A stretch of 64,000 bases of DNA from Trametes villosa (taxonomy: Eukaryota; Basidiomycota; Agaricomycetes; Polyporales; Polyporaceae). The stretch covers positions 620,001 through 684,000 of the forward strand of contig PUDQ02000057.1 of assembly GCA_002964805.2 (NCBI GenBank). Direction: 5' to 3'. The notes beneath the pieces were generated by a model. It was not told the DNA's origin and searched no databases. It was given only the letters and a program-made list of their open reading frames with translations. Below, one piece after another: positions 46,370 to 58,002 of the stretch. A program made the translations under genes and the position numbers. Within the stretch, counting starts at the first letter, position 1. Each line of letters begins with the position of its first letter.

Positions 46370-47427
46370 ATGTCTGCCAACCTCGCGAAGCTCGAGTCCC
46401 ACCTCGCTACCCGCTCCTACGTCGAGGGGTGAGTGTCCTTCTTTTTCGTGATGCTCTAGCGACTTCTCTACGTGATGAACACAACGCTATGGTCCGTGTT
46501 TCCAAGAAGCGACTAGACACCGCTGCTCAAGCATGCCGACAACCAATTTACCTAGCTTTCTGATCCTTCTCATATCTGCGCGATTTTATGATGAGCGCGA
46601 TGCTAATACTCGCCGTATTGCAGGTACACGCCGTCCCAGGCTGATGTCGCCGTCTTCAAGGCGATCTCTGCCGCCCCCGCCGCATCTGCCAACCCCCATG
46701 TCTCGCGCTGGTACAACCACATCAAGTCCTACTCCGCGGAGTTCGACTCCCTCCCCGGCTCCAGCAAGGCTGGCGAGGCCTTCCTCGGCGACGAGTCTGC
46801 CCCCGCCGCCAAGGCGGAGGCGGAGGACGACGACGAGGTCGACCTCTTCGGCTCCGACGATGAGGAGGACGCCGAGGCTGAGCGCGTCAAGGCCGAGCGT
46901 GTCGCCGCCTACAACGCGAAGAAGGCCAACAAGCCCAAGACCGTCGCCAAGGTCAGTCGCTCGTCCACCTACCGTACTATACCGCTATATCGTAGTCATC
47001 ATGTATATAATGTCGCATTTTCGAACACGATGTTGACTTTTCTGCGTCATTAGTCCGTTGTCACCCTCGACGTGAAGCCTTGGGACGATGAGACCGACAT
47101 GGTCGAGCTTGAGAAGTCCGTCCGCTCGATCGAGAAGCCCGGTCTCGTCTGGGGTGCCAGCAAGCTCGTCCCCATCGGCTACGGTATCAAGAAGCTCCAG
47201 ATCACCCTCGTTGTCGGTATGTGCTCTCAGCCGGTGCGATCGCGGACGATTCTGAACGCGATTGTATATTTCAGAGGACGAGCTCGTTTCTCTCGACGAG
47301 CTCCAGGAGCAGGTCGCCGAGTTTGAGGACTACGTCCAGAGCTCCGACGTCGCTGCCATGCAGAGTGAGTCATACTTCTTTTCTGCAACTGCGCTCTTGC
47401 TGATTGTATCCTGCGATAGAGCTCTAG
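46370..47427 (+). CDS. Translation elongation factor 1-beta (eEF1B-alpha)
   Basis: This is the guanine-nucleotide exchange factor of eEF1A. The N-terminal GST-like domain starts [20 protein letters not shown] and continues [18 protein letters not shown]. The acidic linker [19 protein letters not shown] carries the conserved CK2-type site. The C-terminal exchange domain has [34 protein letters not shown] and [20 protein letters not shown], ending AAMQKL. Four introns were found. The last exon holds only the final Lys-Leu-stop (47420-47427). Intron 1 is about 195 nt, which is long for this window. The length of about 215 residues fits the family. The gene is expected to be strongly expressed. 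Confidence 0.95.
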
Positions 47428-48040
47428 AAAGCTTTCCTCTCGTTTCCTCTTGGGTGTATGGTGGGATGTATCGATGCTGTGTACGGAAGACAGAAAGGTT
47501 GAAAGTAGTAAATCATCTTGTTGTTGTAACCATCTCTAGAATGCGATGTTGCGTTCGTGTCTCCTACCAAATCTACGAGGGGATATCCGTGCTGCCTGAC
47601 AAGCAGTTCATATCTTCTGTGTCAGCAGAAGTATCCCCATCATGCCAATCCTCGTTGATCAGCGAGCTGCTGTCTTCCGCTGTGCAGATAGTCCCTCGAA
47701 GCATGCCCGCATCTACCAGTACGTGGTTTCCCCTCGATCTCGATGCGTTGAGTGCTAAACACGCTGAAAGACAGGGTGGTACTGGTCCTTGCGCACCCGC
47801 TTGCACGTGCACGAGACTCCGTGTGACGATATCCGCGATCGCAATCCTTGCTCAGTCTGCTGCCCAGCCGCGAATGCACCCGCGTCTTCGTCAGGGAGCA
47901 CCACCCTCGCGCTCCCATGACCCCCTTCGAATAGCGTCTGCCGGAGCGCTCCTGCAACCCATGAGAGCAGGGGTGCGCACCGCTTCCCACCGCTCTCCCA
48001 GGCCCACTCTGAATTGCGTGCCGAGGGATGCCTTCGAGGG

Positions 48041-48047
48041 TATATAA
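48041..48047 (+). promoter_or_regulatory. TATA box of the cyanamide hydratase gene
   Basis: TATATAA lies 95-101 bases before the start codon at 48142. Confidence 0.55.
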
Positions 48048-48141
48048 GCTCTGAATTCAGGCTCAGCGGTCGACCCTCCACTGAGCACCCTTGCTCACAC
48101 TTAACACTACCAGCGACTCGAAGGAAGACTCCGACACCAAC

Positions 48142-49219
48142 ATGGCCGCAGAAGACTGGAAACTGTACGGATTCGCGCCTGTGCCGCGCGACCCGGATGT
48201 GCTCTTTAAGGACCACCCCACCGCGTCCGGTGCGAACCCGAGGCAGGACCTGTTCACCGCGGACGACTTCCCGCTGCCCGACACGCCTGTCGTGCGGGAG
48301 GTGCGCGCATTCGCGCAGGTGCGTCCTAGCATTTTGTTTGTCGAAGAACGGGAGGCTGACTGATTGGGGAGTAGAAAGAATTGGACGAGCAGACGTTCAA
48401 CCATAGCAACCGCGTCTTCATCTACGGTACGCCCCGCGCCCTCAGGCAACTCAACCCAGAACCTGGAACTCGCGGCTGACGACGCGTCATGTAGGCTCTG
48501 CGCTCGCGAAAACCCACTTCCCGGAGTGGGCGTACAGCGAGACGCCGAGCATGGTCGAGACGTACGCGCTCGCGTGCCTGCTGCACGACATCGGCACCGC
48601 GGAGCACTTCCTCGCGACGACGTATCTGTCGTTCGAGTTCAAGGGCGCGATCGTCGCGCGCGACCTCATCCTGTCCGTGGGCGGGGCGGAGCCTGCGGCG
48701 GATGGCGTGGCGGACGCGATTATCCGGCACCAGGATATCTTCGTTAAGGGGTACGTTGAGTCTTAGGTTGAGGGGGACGGGAAGGTTGACGGGGGTGATT
48801 GTGTAGGGGGAATATCACGGTTGTTGGCCAGATCTTGCAGCTCGCGACTATCCTCGGTGAGCGCTGCAGTCAGAGTATTTGTTTTCGTGCCCACTCACAG
48901 GGTTGCGTTCTCGTTGCGTACAGACAATATTGGGCTGTAAGTACTTCTCCTTTCTTTGACCTCCTGCAGGTGGCTAACGAGCGAATCTCCCTTGCTCAGG
49001 CGCGCGAACCTCATCCACCCGAAGCTGATCGAGACGACGACGAGCAAGTTCCCGCGCAAGGGCTGGTCGGAGCACTTCGCGGGCGTGATCGAGAAGGAGC
49101 TCACGCTCAAGCCGTGGTGCCACACGACGACCTTCGAGGTCCCTGGCTGGAAGGCGGGCGTGCAGAGCAACTTTGCGACGGACGTGCGCGGGAACGAGGT
49201 CATGCGGCCGTTCGACTGA
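48142..49219 (+). CDS. HD-domain cyanamide hydratase (Ddi2/Ddi3-like)
   Basis: This enzyme hydrates cyanamide to urea and belongs to the HD metal-hydrolase superfamily. The spliced protein starts MAAEDWKLYGFAPVPRDPDV. It has NHSNRVFIYG (first His), YALACLLHDIGTAEHF with the His-Asp pair, VADAIIRHQDIF, ILQLATILDNIG, LIHPKLIETTTSKFPRKGW and HTTTFEVPGWKAGVQSNF. It ends VMRPFD. About 245 residues is usual. Introns are short. One exon, 48924-48936, has only 13 nt and codes the conserved DNIG turn. The start is the first Met of the frame, shortly after the TATA box. Confidence 0.88.
48924..48936 (+). other. 13-nt micro-exon in the cyanamide hydratase gene
   Basis: TACAG is followed by ACAATATTGGGCT and then GTAAG. 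Joining it yields ILDNIGLRANLIHPKLIE, the expected HD-domain turn. Confidence 0.75.
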
Positions 49220-49765
49220 GCGCCCCCCCCCGCGTCTCTGGGAGGGTTTCCCGGACTGTTCAGCGAGCTGAGGCCGTTGGAACGGTAGGAAGAAGTGTAC
49301 GAATATCGTGTAATGGGGAAAAGTATGAATTTGAATGGCGAATATCGCCTGACTCCGATGTCAATGCTTCAGTGCACAGTGACATAGCTCGGAGAACATC
49401 ATGGATTCTGCTCGCTCGAAGAACGCATATATGAACTGACAGCATCCCGCTATGTCCTCCCAACGATGACTATTTTTTCGCGGGTGTCTCACGCACGGAC
49501 AAGGTGTCCAGGCCCTGGCGGCTGCCATCGAACATTTGAATGAGCACGGCGAGGGGCCGCCGCGGTGCGAGCGCCAGCCACCAGCGGCAAATTCCGCCAA
49601 GCCAGGGTTTGTTTGCACATGTTGTCCTAACGACGCCCAACACGTCCTGCTCGACCTGCCCCCCCTCTTGCTCAGGTTCGCCATTACCAGACTCTCCCCG
49701 CCGCCGTCCTCGTCGACTCTAAAGAACACGTCCGCTCCTTGCGCGTATATCCTACACACTTCGCC

Positions 49766-51264
49766 ATGAAGTCTATTGCAGCAGCCGCCCTCTTCGCGTC
49801 GGTCGTCCTGGCCCAGTCGGTGAGTATTTCGCACTTTTGGCTTGTCGCGGCAAACATTCGCCTTTCCCCGCAACACCCGGCACAACCAAGGAACACGAAC
49901 CACAGTTTCTAAGCCAGGGAGCTGTCTTTTATGCTACTCTGGCATGCAAGCTGTCGTACCAGTTCGCAGGTTCATTGAAGTCACTGCGTTTTTGAATGTT
50001 TGCCATGTACCCGCTGGGAAGAGCGGCGGGGAAGAAAGGGAGATACGAGGGGAAGTGAACACCCTCGGCATGTCACCCAGCGCATCTTGCGTTACTCCGA
50101 TACGCTTGCGGGCGTGTTCTATGCGCGTCAAGTCGCTCACATGCAACAGTGAGCAACGACCCTCCCCAGAACCTCGACGCAACCACCAAATGCATCGCAG
50201 CTCTCATCTCAGGGAGTTGCGTTCGTTGTCACCCTGAGATGGGAGCTGTAGAGCAAGCTTCAAGGCGCGTCAGAGCTACTGGAATCCGGGAATGCGTGCT
50301 GTATGGCGCCGCCACCTCCCTTTTCTCTACGCCCTCAGATGTCCATCCATGGCTGTAAAACTTTTGCTGACATCTGCCCCCGCAGGCTTCCCTCATTCCC
50401 TCGGGAATCAGCACTCAGTGCTCGGACTTCCTGACCACGTTCAACAAGGACAGCTCCTTCACCAGCTGCACCTCTTCCCTCATCAACGCCACCTCCGCGT
50501 TCGCGCCCAGCACGAACGCATCTGCGGCTACCACGTCCCACTCCGCCTCTACCATTAATGCGGCACTCAACACCGCCTGCGGGTCCGCTTCCGCGTGCTC
50601 GGAGACGACCGTCCGCTCGAAGCTCGCGGACTTCTACACCGCGTGCGGCCCCGAGCTCACCTCGAGCCCGAACAAGGATGTGATCAAGATCTACGACGTT
50701 CTCTACGCCATCACGCCCCTCCGGAACGCCGTCTGCACGAAGGATGAGAGCAGCCGGTACTGCGCGACGCAGATCGCGGCCAACTCGACGTCCTCGTCCA
50801 GCACGGTCGCGACCATCTCGAAGTTCATCTCGTCGGGCGGCGTGTCCCTGACGCGCCGCGCGACCGAGCAGTCCGTTGTGGCGATCTCGCCGAACGCGAC
50901 GACGTTTGCGGACAACAACCTCCTCTTCCTCATGCTCCGCCCCGATATGCCCTCGGCGCAGCTCTGCTCGACCTGCTCGCGCAACGTGATCGTCGCCTAC
51001 GTCAACTTCGAGTCCTCGACCCCCTACGCGCCCGGCCTCTCGAACTCCGCCCTCCTCCCCGGCCAGCCGAAGCTGTACGAGGGCATCACGAACGTCTGCG
51101 GCGCGAACTTCCTCAACGGTGGTGTCGCTGCCGCGGCGGCGGCGGGTCTCTCCGGCGGCATCACCGGCAATCTCTCGGGCGGCGCGTCCTCGCTCATGGC
51201 GGGCACCAGCTTCGCGAGCGCGCTCGTCGGTGCACTCGTCCTCGCGTTCAGCGTGGCGTTGTAG
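49766..51264 (+). CDS. GPI-anchored extracellular protein, DUF7729-like
   Basis: This is a secreted protein with a signal peptide (MKSIAAAALFASVVLAQS) and a conserved Cys pattern: STQCSDFLTTFNKDSSFTSC, then LNTACGSASACSETTVRSKL, AVCTKDESSRYCATQI, LCSTCSRNVIVAYVNFES and NVCGANFL. It ends with a Gly/Ser/Ala stretch and a hydrophobic GPI signal (ASALVGALVLAFSVAL). This matches fungal GPI-anchored wall proteins of the DUF7729 type, whose role is not known. The only clear intron, 49820-50384, is 565 nt and begins right after the signal peptide. It contains a strong inverted repeat. N-glycosylation sites (NAT, NAS, NST) are frequent. Confidence 0.82.
50198..50248. repeat. Perfect-armed inverted repeat inside the 565-nt intron
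   Basis: AGCTCTCATCTCAGGG (50199-50214) is mirrored by CCCTGAGATGGGAGCT (50232-50247), with one mismatch in 16 and a 17-base loop. As RNA it would form a stable hairpin in the intron. Confidence 0.65.
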
Positions 51265-51744
51265 GGCGGAGGGAGAGTGGTTGCTCTAGAGTATGCTTTT
51301 CCTCCGTGACGCTTCGGCGTCATGAGCGCTATCCGATGTCAGTATACCCCCCGTAGTGTTGTTGCCTCCAATCACATCCGTCCCGCCGCCTCCAGTAGCG
51401 GGCTCTGCATAATTGTGCGCTGATCGTCTGGCCATCTAATTAAAGTCTGTGAACATTACGAACGGCGCTCGTCGGTCCTGGGATCCATAGGCTGCGTATG
51501 TTCTGGTTGTGCAATATAGTCTTCTCTTCTGCCAAGTCTGCCCGTAAACACTAGCATAGTTTGCTACGCTGCTCTGAGAGTGCTGTCCCGCAATGAGTTC
51601 TGCCAGTCGCACTGTCCTCGCGGTCTTTCGCGGACTTCGCTCAGGCAGTACCCGTGCGGTCCGGGATAGCCGCCCCCGGCGCTAGTGGCTAATCCGTCGA
51701 GTGAGTACAATGACTATGTACAGCGGTAGGCGGAGCACACACAT
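51265..51744. other. Intergenic region
   Basis: This is the 3' UTR of the GPI protein and the flank of tRNA-Ser. Nothing else is seen. Confidence 0.4.
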
Positions 51745-51848
51745 GACACCATAGCCAAGTGGTTAAGGCGACAGATTAGAACGACTTCTCCGAAGCATGT
51801 ATCATCTGTTTCTCTCTGAGAGCGCAGGTTCGAACCCTGCTGGTGTCG
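51745..51848 (+). tRNA. tRNA-Ser(AGA) with a 22-nt intron
   Basis: The acceptor is GACACCA/TGGTGTC with discriminator G. The anticodon stem is ACAGA/TCTGT and the loop TTAGAA gives anticodon AGA at 51778-51780. The intron is 51782-51803, after position 37 as usual. A long class II variable arm (CTC...GAG) and the T arm GCAGG-TTCGAAC-CCTGC follow. A TTTTT stop lies at 51858-51862. Confidence 0.95.
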
Positions 51849-52034
51849 GAAGATTCCTTTTTGGGCAATGACGCGACGGTCACATGATGCGTCGCCTATT
51901 TCCCCGGACTGAGATGGGCGCCTAGTCCGGACTGTGTCTTGATTCTCGCCACGCGCTCTGCCTCCGAGAGTTTCTCATCCCTCTCTCTTCCCTCACACCA
52001 CGACCCTCTCTCTACCCCTGGTAGTCGCTCAGAA

Positions 52035-53771
52035 ATGTCCTGGGTACATCATGGTATCCCCTTCTCGCGGTACGTGGTGTTGTTGCTCTTCTGAAACCCA
52101 ACCACGAGGCTGAGACCGGGAGCAGAAAACGCACTCTCAGCTCGCTCGACGATGAAGACTCAAACTCCAGCAAGAGGCTTCGTCGCCAATCTACCCTTCC
52201 TTTCGATACTCCTATGAGCACTGTACGTAGAGCAAGGCCTCCGACGCGTCTTGTGGCTAACAACACGTCGCCCAGCTATCCCCGGGCCCTTCACGGCCGG
52301 GCCCGTCCCGGACGCGATCCCTGATGGATGAAGGCCACGATGAACTTGCTCGCGCAATCCACACAAGCCCTCGTCGTCCCCGACTGAGCGGGGCAGCTTC
52401 CTTCGCATACTCCAACTCGCCCTCGCGGGCGTCTTCAATTGCCGGCGACGGTATTGGCTCCGGGTTCGACCTGATGCGGACAAACTCGCTCAGCGACATC
52501 CGCCGGAAGCGCGAGTCGATGACCCCCGCCGAGCCGACGTACGCCCCGCACTCCGCATACCACGTCCTGCGCTCGGTCCACAACATCGACTACTCGGTCG
52601 CGCCGGCCGGGGACGCGGCAGACTCCGCGCCGGCATCGCCGGTGAGCTGGTCGCAGGCGAACGCCGTGGTGTTCGGCCGCGGGAACCGCGTGCACTACAA
52701 AAACATGGCCGATACGGAGGACGTCGCGCAGCAGTTGTGCAAGGTCACGAGCAGCCTGGGCAACCTGCGGCTCGTGCAGTGCGGCGGGAAGGACCAGCCG
52801 AACGTGGTGGCGCTCGCGACGTCGAACGGGTGGATCCAGCTGTGGGACCTTGTCGCGAAGAAGATGCTGATGAACTGGAAGATGAAGAGCGCGACGTCGG
52901 TGTGCTTCGGGGAGAACATGCTTACCATTGGGGACGAGAAGGGCACCCTTCGGCACTACGACCCCCGTGCGACCGACTCGACGAAGCTGAAGGAGCAGCT
53001 GAAGAAGGTCACCCGTCACCAGGGCCGCATCCTCAACGGCGCCTGGAAGGAAGACGGGAAGTTCTTGGCCACTGGCGACCAGAACGGTCTTGTGTTGCTG
53101 TGGGATGCGCGTCGACCCCGAGTTCCTTTGGAGGTTGGAGAGATGGTCCAGCGTAGGCGCAAGATGCAGCACGGTGGTGCGGTTACGGTGGGTGTCCTGC
53201 TGAGTGTCCTGTGTTGCGTGTCGCTTATGTTAGCGTGCAGGCTCTTGCGTGGTGCCCTTGGCAGAGCAAGTACCTTGTGACGGGTGATTCGGCGACCGAC
53301 GGAACTGGAACGATTCGCGTCTGGGATGTCAATGCGGTCGATGATAACGCGTCGGTGTCCGAGTGGCCGACGAAGATCGAGCTCGATGCTCAAGTCACCT
53401 CCCTGCACTTCTCGCCCCACATCCGCGAGATGCTGAGCACCCACGGGCCGGGCAAGGTCGCCCCTGCCAACACGACCCCTTCTACTCCCATCACCCCCCT
53501 GGATGATCCTTTCTCGAGCATCCCTGTTCACGTCGATCCTTTCACCTCCCGCATCAGCAACTCGGTGGTCGTCCACCAGTTCCCGACTATGCGCCATGTG
53601 ACGACCGTCTCCGTGGCGAAGAAGAACATTGCGGACAGCGTGCTCAGCCCGAACGGCCACCGTATCGTCTTCGCGGTGCCAGAGGAGTCGCAGCTGAAGG
53701 TGTGGGACGTGTGGGGCAAGTTCAAGGCTCCGAAGCCGCCGAGCTTGTACGAGGCGTGCGCTATCCGGTAG
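52035..53771 (+). CDS. Cdc20/Fizzy-family WD40 activator of the anaphase-promoting complex
   Basis: This is a WD40 protein related to Cdc20, Cdh1 and Ama1. The N-terminal part is Ser/Pro-rich (KRTLSSLDDEDSNSSKRLRR). The sequence SVHNIDYSVAPAGD-SPVSWSQANAVVFGRG marks the family entry into the propeller. WIQLWDLVAKKML, MLTIGDEKGTLRHYDPRA, FLATGDQNGLVLLWDARRPR, LAWCPWQSKYLVTGDSATDG and LKVWDVWGKF are later blades. The protein ends with Ile-Arg, the IR tail that docks APC/C activators. I see no clear C-box (DRYIP-like) near the N-terminus, which suggests a divergent, perhaps meiotic, activator or a mis-modelled first exon. Introns: about 52070-52123, about 52219-52275 and about 53190-53241. The first exon is the least certain. 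Confidence 0.8.
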
Positions 53772-55375
53772 GGCCGCGGAGAAGCCTGCGGAGGACGATC
53801 CTGCAGGTGAGCTTTCCCTGTGCTCATGTTCAGGGCGGGTGTTGACGCGATGTCGCCGTGCCGCTCAGGGCTATCGCCTCCGCTACCGCCGCCGATCAGT
53901 ATTTCTTCCGCAATGCGTCACCTCAACCACAGCTTCACGAGTAGGTAGGTCCCCCCGGTTTAATTGTATAACTTATTATGTAGCCCTCTCCGATGTATCA
54001 ATGCTCTCTGCGCGCGGCGGTACTATGATGTTGTATGTACCGCGTACGACACGCGCGGTCGGTGTACTTGTCTTCCCTCCCTCCCTCCCTCTTCCCCCAA
54101 TCCCCTCAATCTTTCCCGCCTTCCTCTCTCTTTCCGAGTACCGACACGAGGTATCTCGAGGGCTCTCGCAGTCTAGCTGGATATGGATACTATGTAGGAC
54201 TTCCGTGTTGTCGAGTCGTCGAGTAGTAGTGGTGGTGGATGCAAATCGTGAATGATGATGATGATTACCCAGAAGAAGCCGGGGTCGGATGGTCAGCCTG
54301 ATGGGCATTACAACGGAAGTCAGGGATGGGTGGGTTTCCCATCAGAATAGACACACGACTTTAACGTGTTGCGATGCTGGTTCGAGCAACGCTGTTCCGA
54401 ATTCGAATCTGCGGTCTCGACTGACTGGGTGTTTGCGGTTGTGGGTCCATCTCTCTGCGCCGCCTCGATCGGCGGCGCCTATCCTTCTTGACTCTGACCA
54501 CAACCACCTCATCCTCTGACTGCGTACTGCCTCATGAGTGGTTCACCTTGTCCACCGTCAATGAACGACCTCGGATTCGATCGCATCCATGAAGATGATC
54601 GCAGGCCGAAATAGCTGCAGAACGCCGGCACAGCCCAGCAATGATGGCTTAATCAACGTGGTGACGCTATCCCAGGATGCCCCCCCTGCTCGCGGTGCAG
54701 ATGCGCGGATGTCGAGCGCGCGGTGCGGCACTATCACGAGCAGTTGTCGCCATGGCCCACCGCGACCGCTCGCCCAGGCCCGCGAACTATCACCCATCGT
54801 GGATGGCGGAGAGACGGCCGTGATCCGCCCCCGGCCAGTGCATCATGCAGGGGGGCACTGGAGTCTGGCAGGGGATAAGCGACGCTCCGCAGGTGATGCA
54901 AGAGCAGCCGGCTGGCGCGGACGCGACCCGCGCGCCCCTCGCGCACCTTTGACGAGGTCGTCCATCTCGTCTGGCACCGGCGGGCCCTTTTCCTTCGACG
55001 GCAGGCTGGCTTGCTCTTGCCCTCCCCTGCGTTCGGTTTTGCCCCCCTTCTCCTTCTTCGTTCGCTGCTCCCGGTGAGCCCTGCTTTGCTTCTTGGGCTG
55101 GTCTCGGTCTCGGACGCGTCTCTTTCCGCTCGCTGTCCCGGTCCCCCCTCGTTCGCTCCTCGCGCGGCTCGGTCCTCGGCGGAGCGTGGCTTTGGGAACG
55201 ACACGACCCCTTCGACGGCGCTCAAGAACAGGCATTTCCCCTTCTCGTGTGGATATTGGACACTTTGCATTTCCCTGTGTGAGTAGTCGCTCAGATGTGG
55301 CGCGCGCCTCCACGTTCATTCTGAATGTTCGTACTGCTACAGACCAAAACCCCTGCTTGACGACCCTTGCCCTCG
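53772..55375. other. Intergenic region, C/T-rich stretches
   Basis: This is the 3' flank of the Cdc20-like gene, with C/T-rich runs near 54070-54130, then the upstream flank of the next gene. No recognisable coding unit is seen. Confidence 0.4.
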
Positions 55376-57409
55376 ATGTCCGACACTACTAACGACACTC
55401 CCTTGGACCCCGGTTCCTCGCCCGCTCCTCCCGACCCCAACTCAGCCGGTTCAAGCACGGATCCGAACCTGAGCAACCCGGACCCTAACCTCGGCAATCC
55501 TGTGGACTCCGGCACTGGCACAACCGATCCTACTTCCGGGACGACCAACGACCCTTCCGGGACTACGTTCCAGGATGGGACAAACTCTGGTACCACCGAC
55601 GGGACGCTTCCCCCGGATGGCGTGAACACGCCCCCTGCACCCCTTCCATCTCAAACCGGACTTCCGATGTGCGTATGCTATGCATTGTGTCCGGACTGCC
55701 TGTGCTAATAATTTAGCAAAGCCCCACGCCAATAACGCTAGGCAGTGGCCTGCAGCCATCCCCGACTCCCAACGCGCTCCCAGATAATGGGAATGCCAAT
55801 GGTAACAACGCATCGCAAAGATTGGGCGGCAAGAGGTGCGAGCATTGTTTCGAATCGCGTGGGTGCGCGTTCGTTAATAGACTGACCACGCATCCCATCT
55901 AGCGACGACAACACTACGACTATCATCATTGCGTCCTCAGTGAGCGGGGGTGTGGCGATCATCCTGGCCCTGCTCGTGATCATCTGGGTGTACCGCCGCC
56001 GCAACAACAGACGCAGAGACACCGGGTTCGTGGATGCCGTTGTCCGACCCGCTCGCCGCGGTAGCGACGCAACCTGGATCGGGCCCAAGGCTGAATCTTC
56101 CTTCGACGAGAGCAAGCTCGAGGCCGGGAACCGGAACAGCGACGCGAGCATGGAGTCTGAAGCCACCACCCTCGCGGACTTCGCGGCAGCACGCGCGAAG
56201 TCGGGCGCGTTCAGCACTCCCTCGCACACGCCGCGGCCTTCTCTCGACAAGATCAAGACGCAGATGGACCCCATGGTTCCCAGCGACCCCTTCGAGAAAC
56301 CACGCCTCTCCATCGTTGACAAGCCCCGCTCCTCGCTTGACCAGGTCCCCACACAGCCGGTACCGCTTCCGCGCAAGCGCAAGAGCGGCGCACCCACCAT
56401 CCGCATCAACTCGAACAGTAGCTTCAACAGTTCCGTGGAGATCGAGCAGGGCGACGCGCTCGGCCCGCAGTCGCCCGGGTCGCCCATGCTCCCGCTTGTT
56501 ACGCCCGTCTCGCCCCCATCTGGCTGGCGCGGGGCGATGATGGACTACATCCCTGCACCGACCCGCCGCGCTTCCATGGTCTCGCTCTCGCGCCAGTCGT
56601 CCCGCGCGTCCTCGCGCAACTCGCAGGTCTTCGACGCGCCAGAGCCGCAGGGCGCGAAGACCGGCGCGAAGGGCATCTTCTCCTCGGCACTGGCGAAGAA
56701 GCGCCGCTCGCGCGCGGACAGCATCGACCCCTTCCGCAAGTCTGCCGCCACCATGGCTGCGGCGCGCCGCAAGTCGCGCGCCGAGAGCATTGCTTCCACT
56801 CGGCACAACGGCGCGCCTGGCGCTCGGCGCAAGTCCCGCGCGGAGAGCATCGCGCAGCCTACGACCCCGGGTGGTCGCCGCAAGTCCCGCGCAGGCAGCG
56901 TCGCCCCGCCGATGACGCCGCGCCGCCGGTCCCAGGCGGCGGGTCTCGTCGAGAGCCCGACGGGGAGCGTGTTTTCCACCTCGCAGTTCTCGTTCGTCGG
57001 CCTGCCGAAGACGCCGCGTACGCCCACCGCCGCTCGTCGCTCGCGCGGGGCCGAGCCGCGCACGCCCACGGCGCGGGCTCCGCGCGCAGCCAGCCTCCCT
57101 CGCGAGCCGCGTACTCCCGTTCGCGACCCTCGTACCCCCGCGACCGTGCGCACCCCGCACACGCCCGGCACTTCGCGCGAGCCTCGCACCCCGCGCACGC
57201 CCGGCGGGCATCCACGGAGGCCGTCCGCGAGCGTGCCGCGCACGCCGACCTCGCTCGACGACGCGGTCGCGTGGAGCACCGTTCCTCTGCCGCCGATCCC
57301 GCCGGAGCCGCGTCCCCTTCCTCCAGCACCGATGTCTGCGCGCGCTGAGCTGCGTCTGTCGGGGCTCTCGCGCGCGCTTTCTGACGTGTCGAGGGAGTCG
57401 CCGATTTGA
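55376..57409 (+). CDS. Single-pass membrane protein with Ser/Arg- and Arg-Thr-Pro-rich cytosolic tail
   Basis: The extracellular N-terminal part is low-complexity Asp/Pro/Asn/Gly/Thr (MSDTTNDTPLDPGSS, DPNLSNPDPNLGNP). No signal peptide is obvious. A membrane helix follows (SSVSGGVAIILALLVIIWVY) with RRRNNRRR stop-transfer charges, as in fungal Mid2/Axl2-type anchors. The long tail has repeated phospho-site motifs: RRKSRAESI three times in about 60 residues, then many RTP units (EPRTPVRDPRTPATVRTPHT). It ends DVSRESPI. A sensor, scaffold or polarity role is only inferred. Introns near 55668 and 55835 restore frame. The R-x-x-S pattern suggests AGC-kinase sites, and TP suggests CDK or MAPK sites. 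Confidence 0.75.
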
Positions 57410-58002
57410 GACGTCATGGTGGTCGATGTTGTGATGTCTGTTGACGAGTTGCGGATGTGGCGTGCTGGAGGCTCGTCTGGACTGTTGTGTAGGATTATGC
57501 GTCCGCCGGTGCCTGAGGTGTAGGGTGTCTTGTTGTACGATCGTTCTGCTCAGCTCTGGGTTCCCTACCAGAGCGTGCAAGTCCCGTCAATTGCAGCCCA
57601 CTGCTGCATTGCATTTTCACTGTTGGGTTTGTGTTTATTTCCTCAGCAAGAGGGGGAGCCAGGTCTGATATGCATGGCGACCGGTAAATTCAATCGGTCA
57701 GCTGCATACAGCATCGTAATTACGCACTCATCCCGCTCGATACTGTCGTGGATCTTGACCCGCTTAGCCTGGTAGGCAGCGAGTGTCGTAGCCGAAAGCG
57801 AACCACACCGTGCCCAGTTGCTATAGCGCATACGCATAGCATGTGTTGACAAACAAGTTGTTCATCCATCCCAAGTACACATAAGTAATACATGACAACA
57901 GTGAACCCCAGCAGACCCCTGTACCGCTCGCACCACGAACTTGAGCATTACTCCACGTACAGACGACACTCGCCGAACTCACCCGCCTGTCCTTCAAGCC
58001 GG

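Noticed and set aside
46429..46624. Possible box C/D snoRNA in intron 1 of the eEF1B gene (GTGATGA near 46471, CTGA near 46561)
   Set aside because: The flanks of the C and D boxes do not form a terminal stem, and no D'/C' pair is clear. The boxes alone are too short to be convincing.
54860..55270. 158- and 178-codon minus-strand frames rich in Arg and Lys
   Set aside because: Low-complexity composition, no domain, and they mirror a C-rich leader of the next gene.
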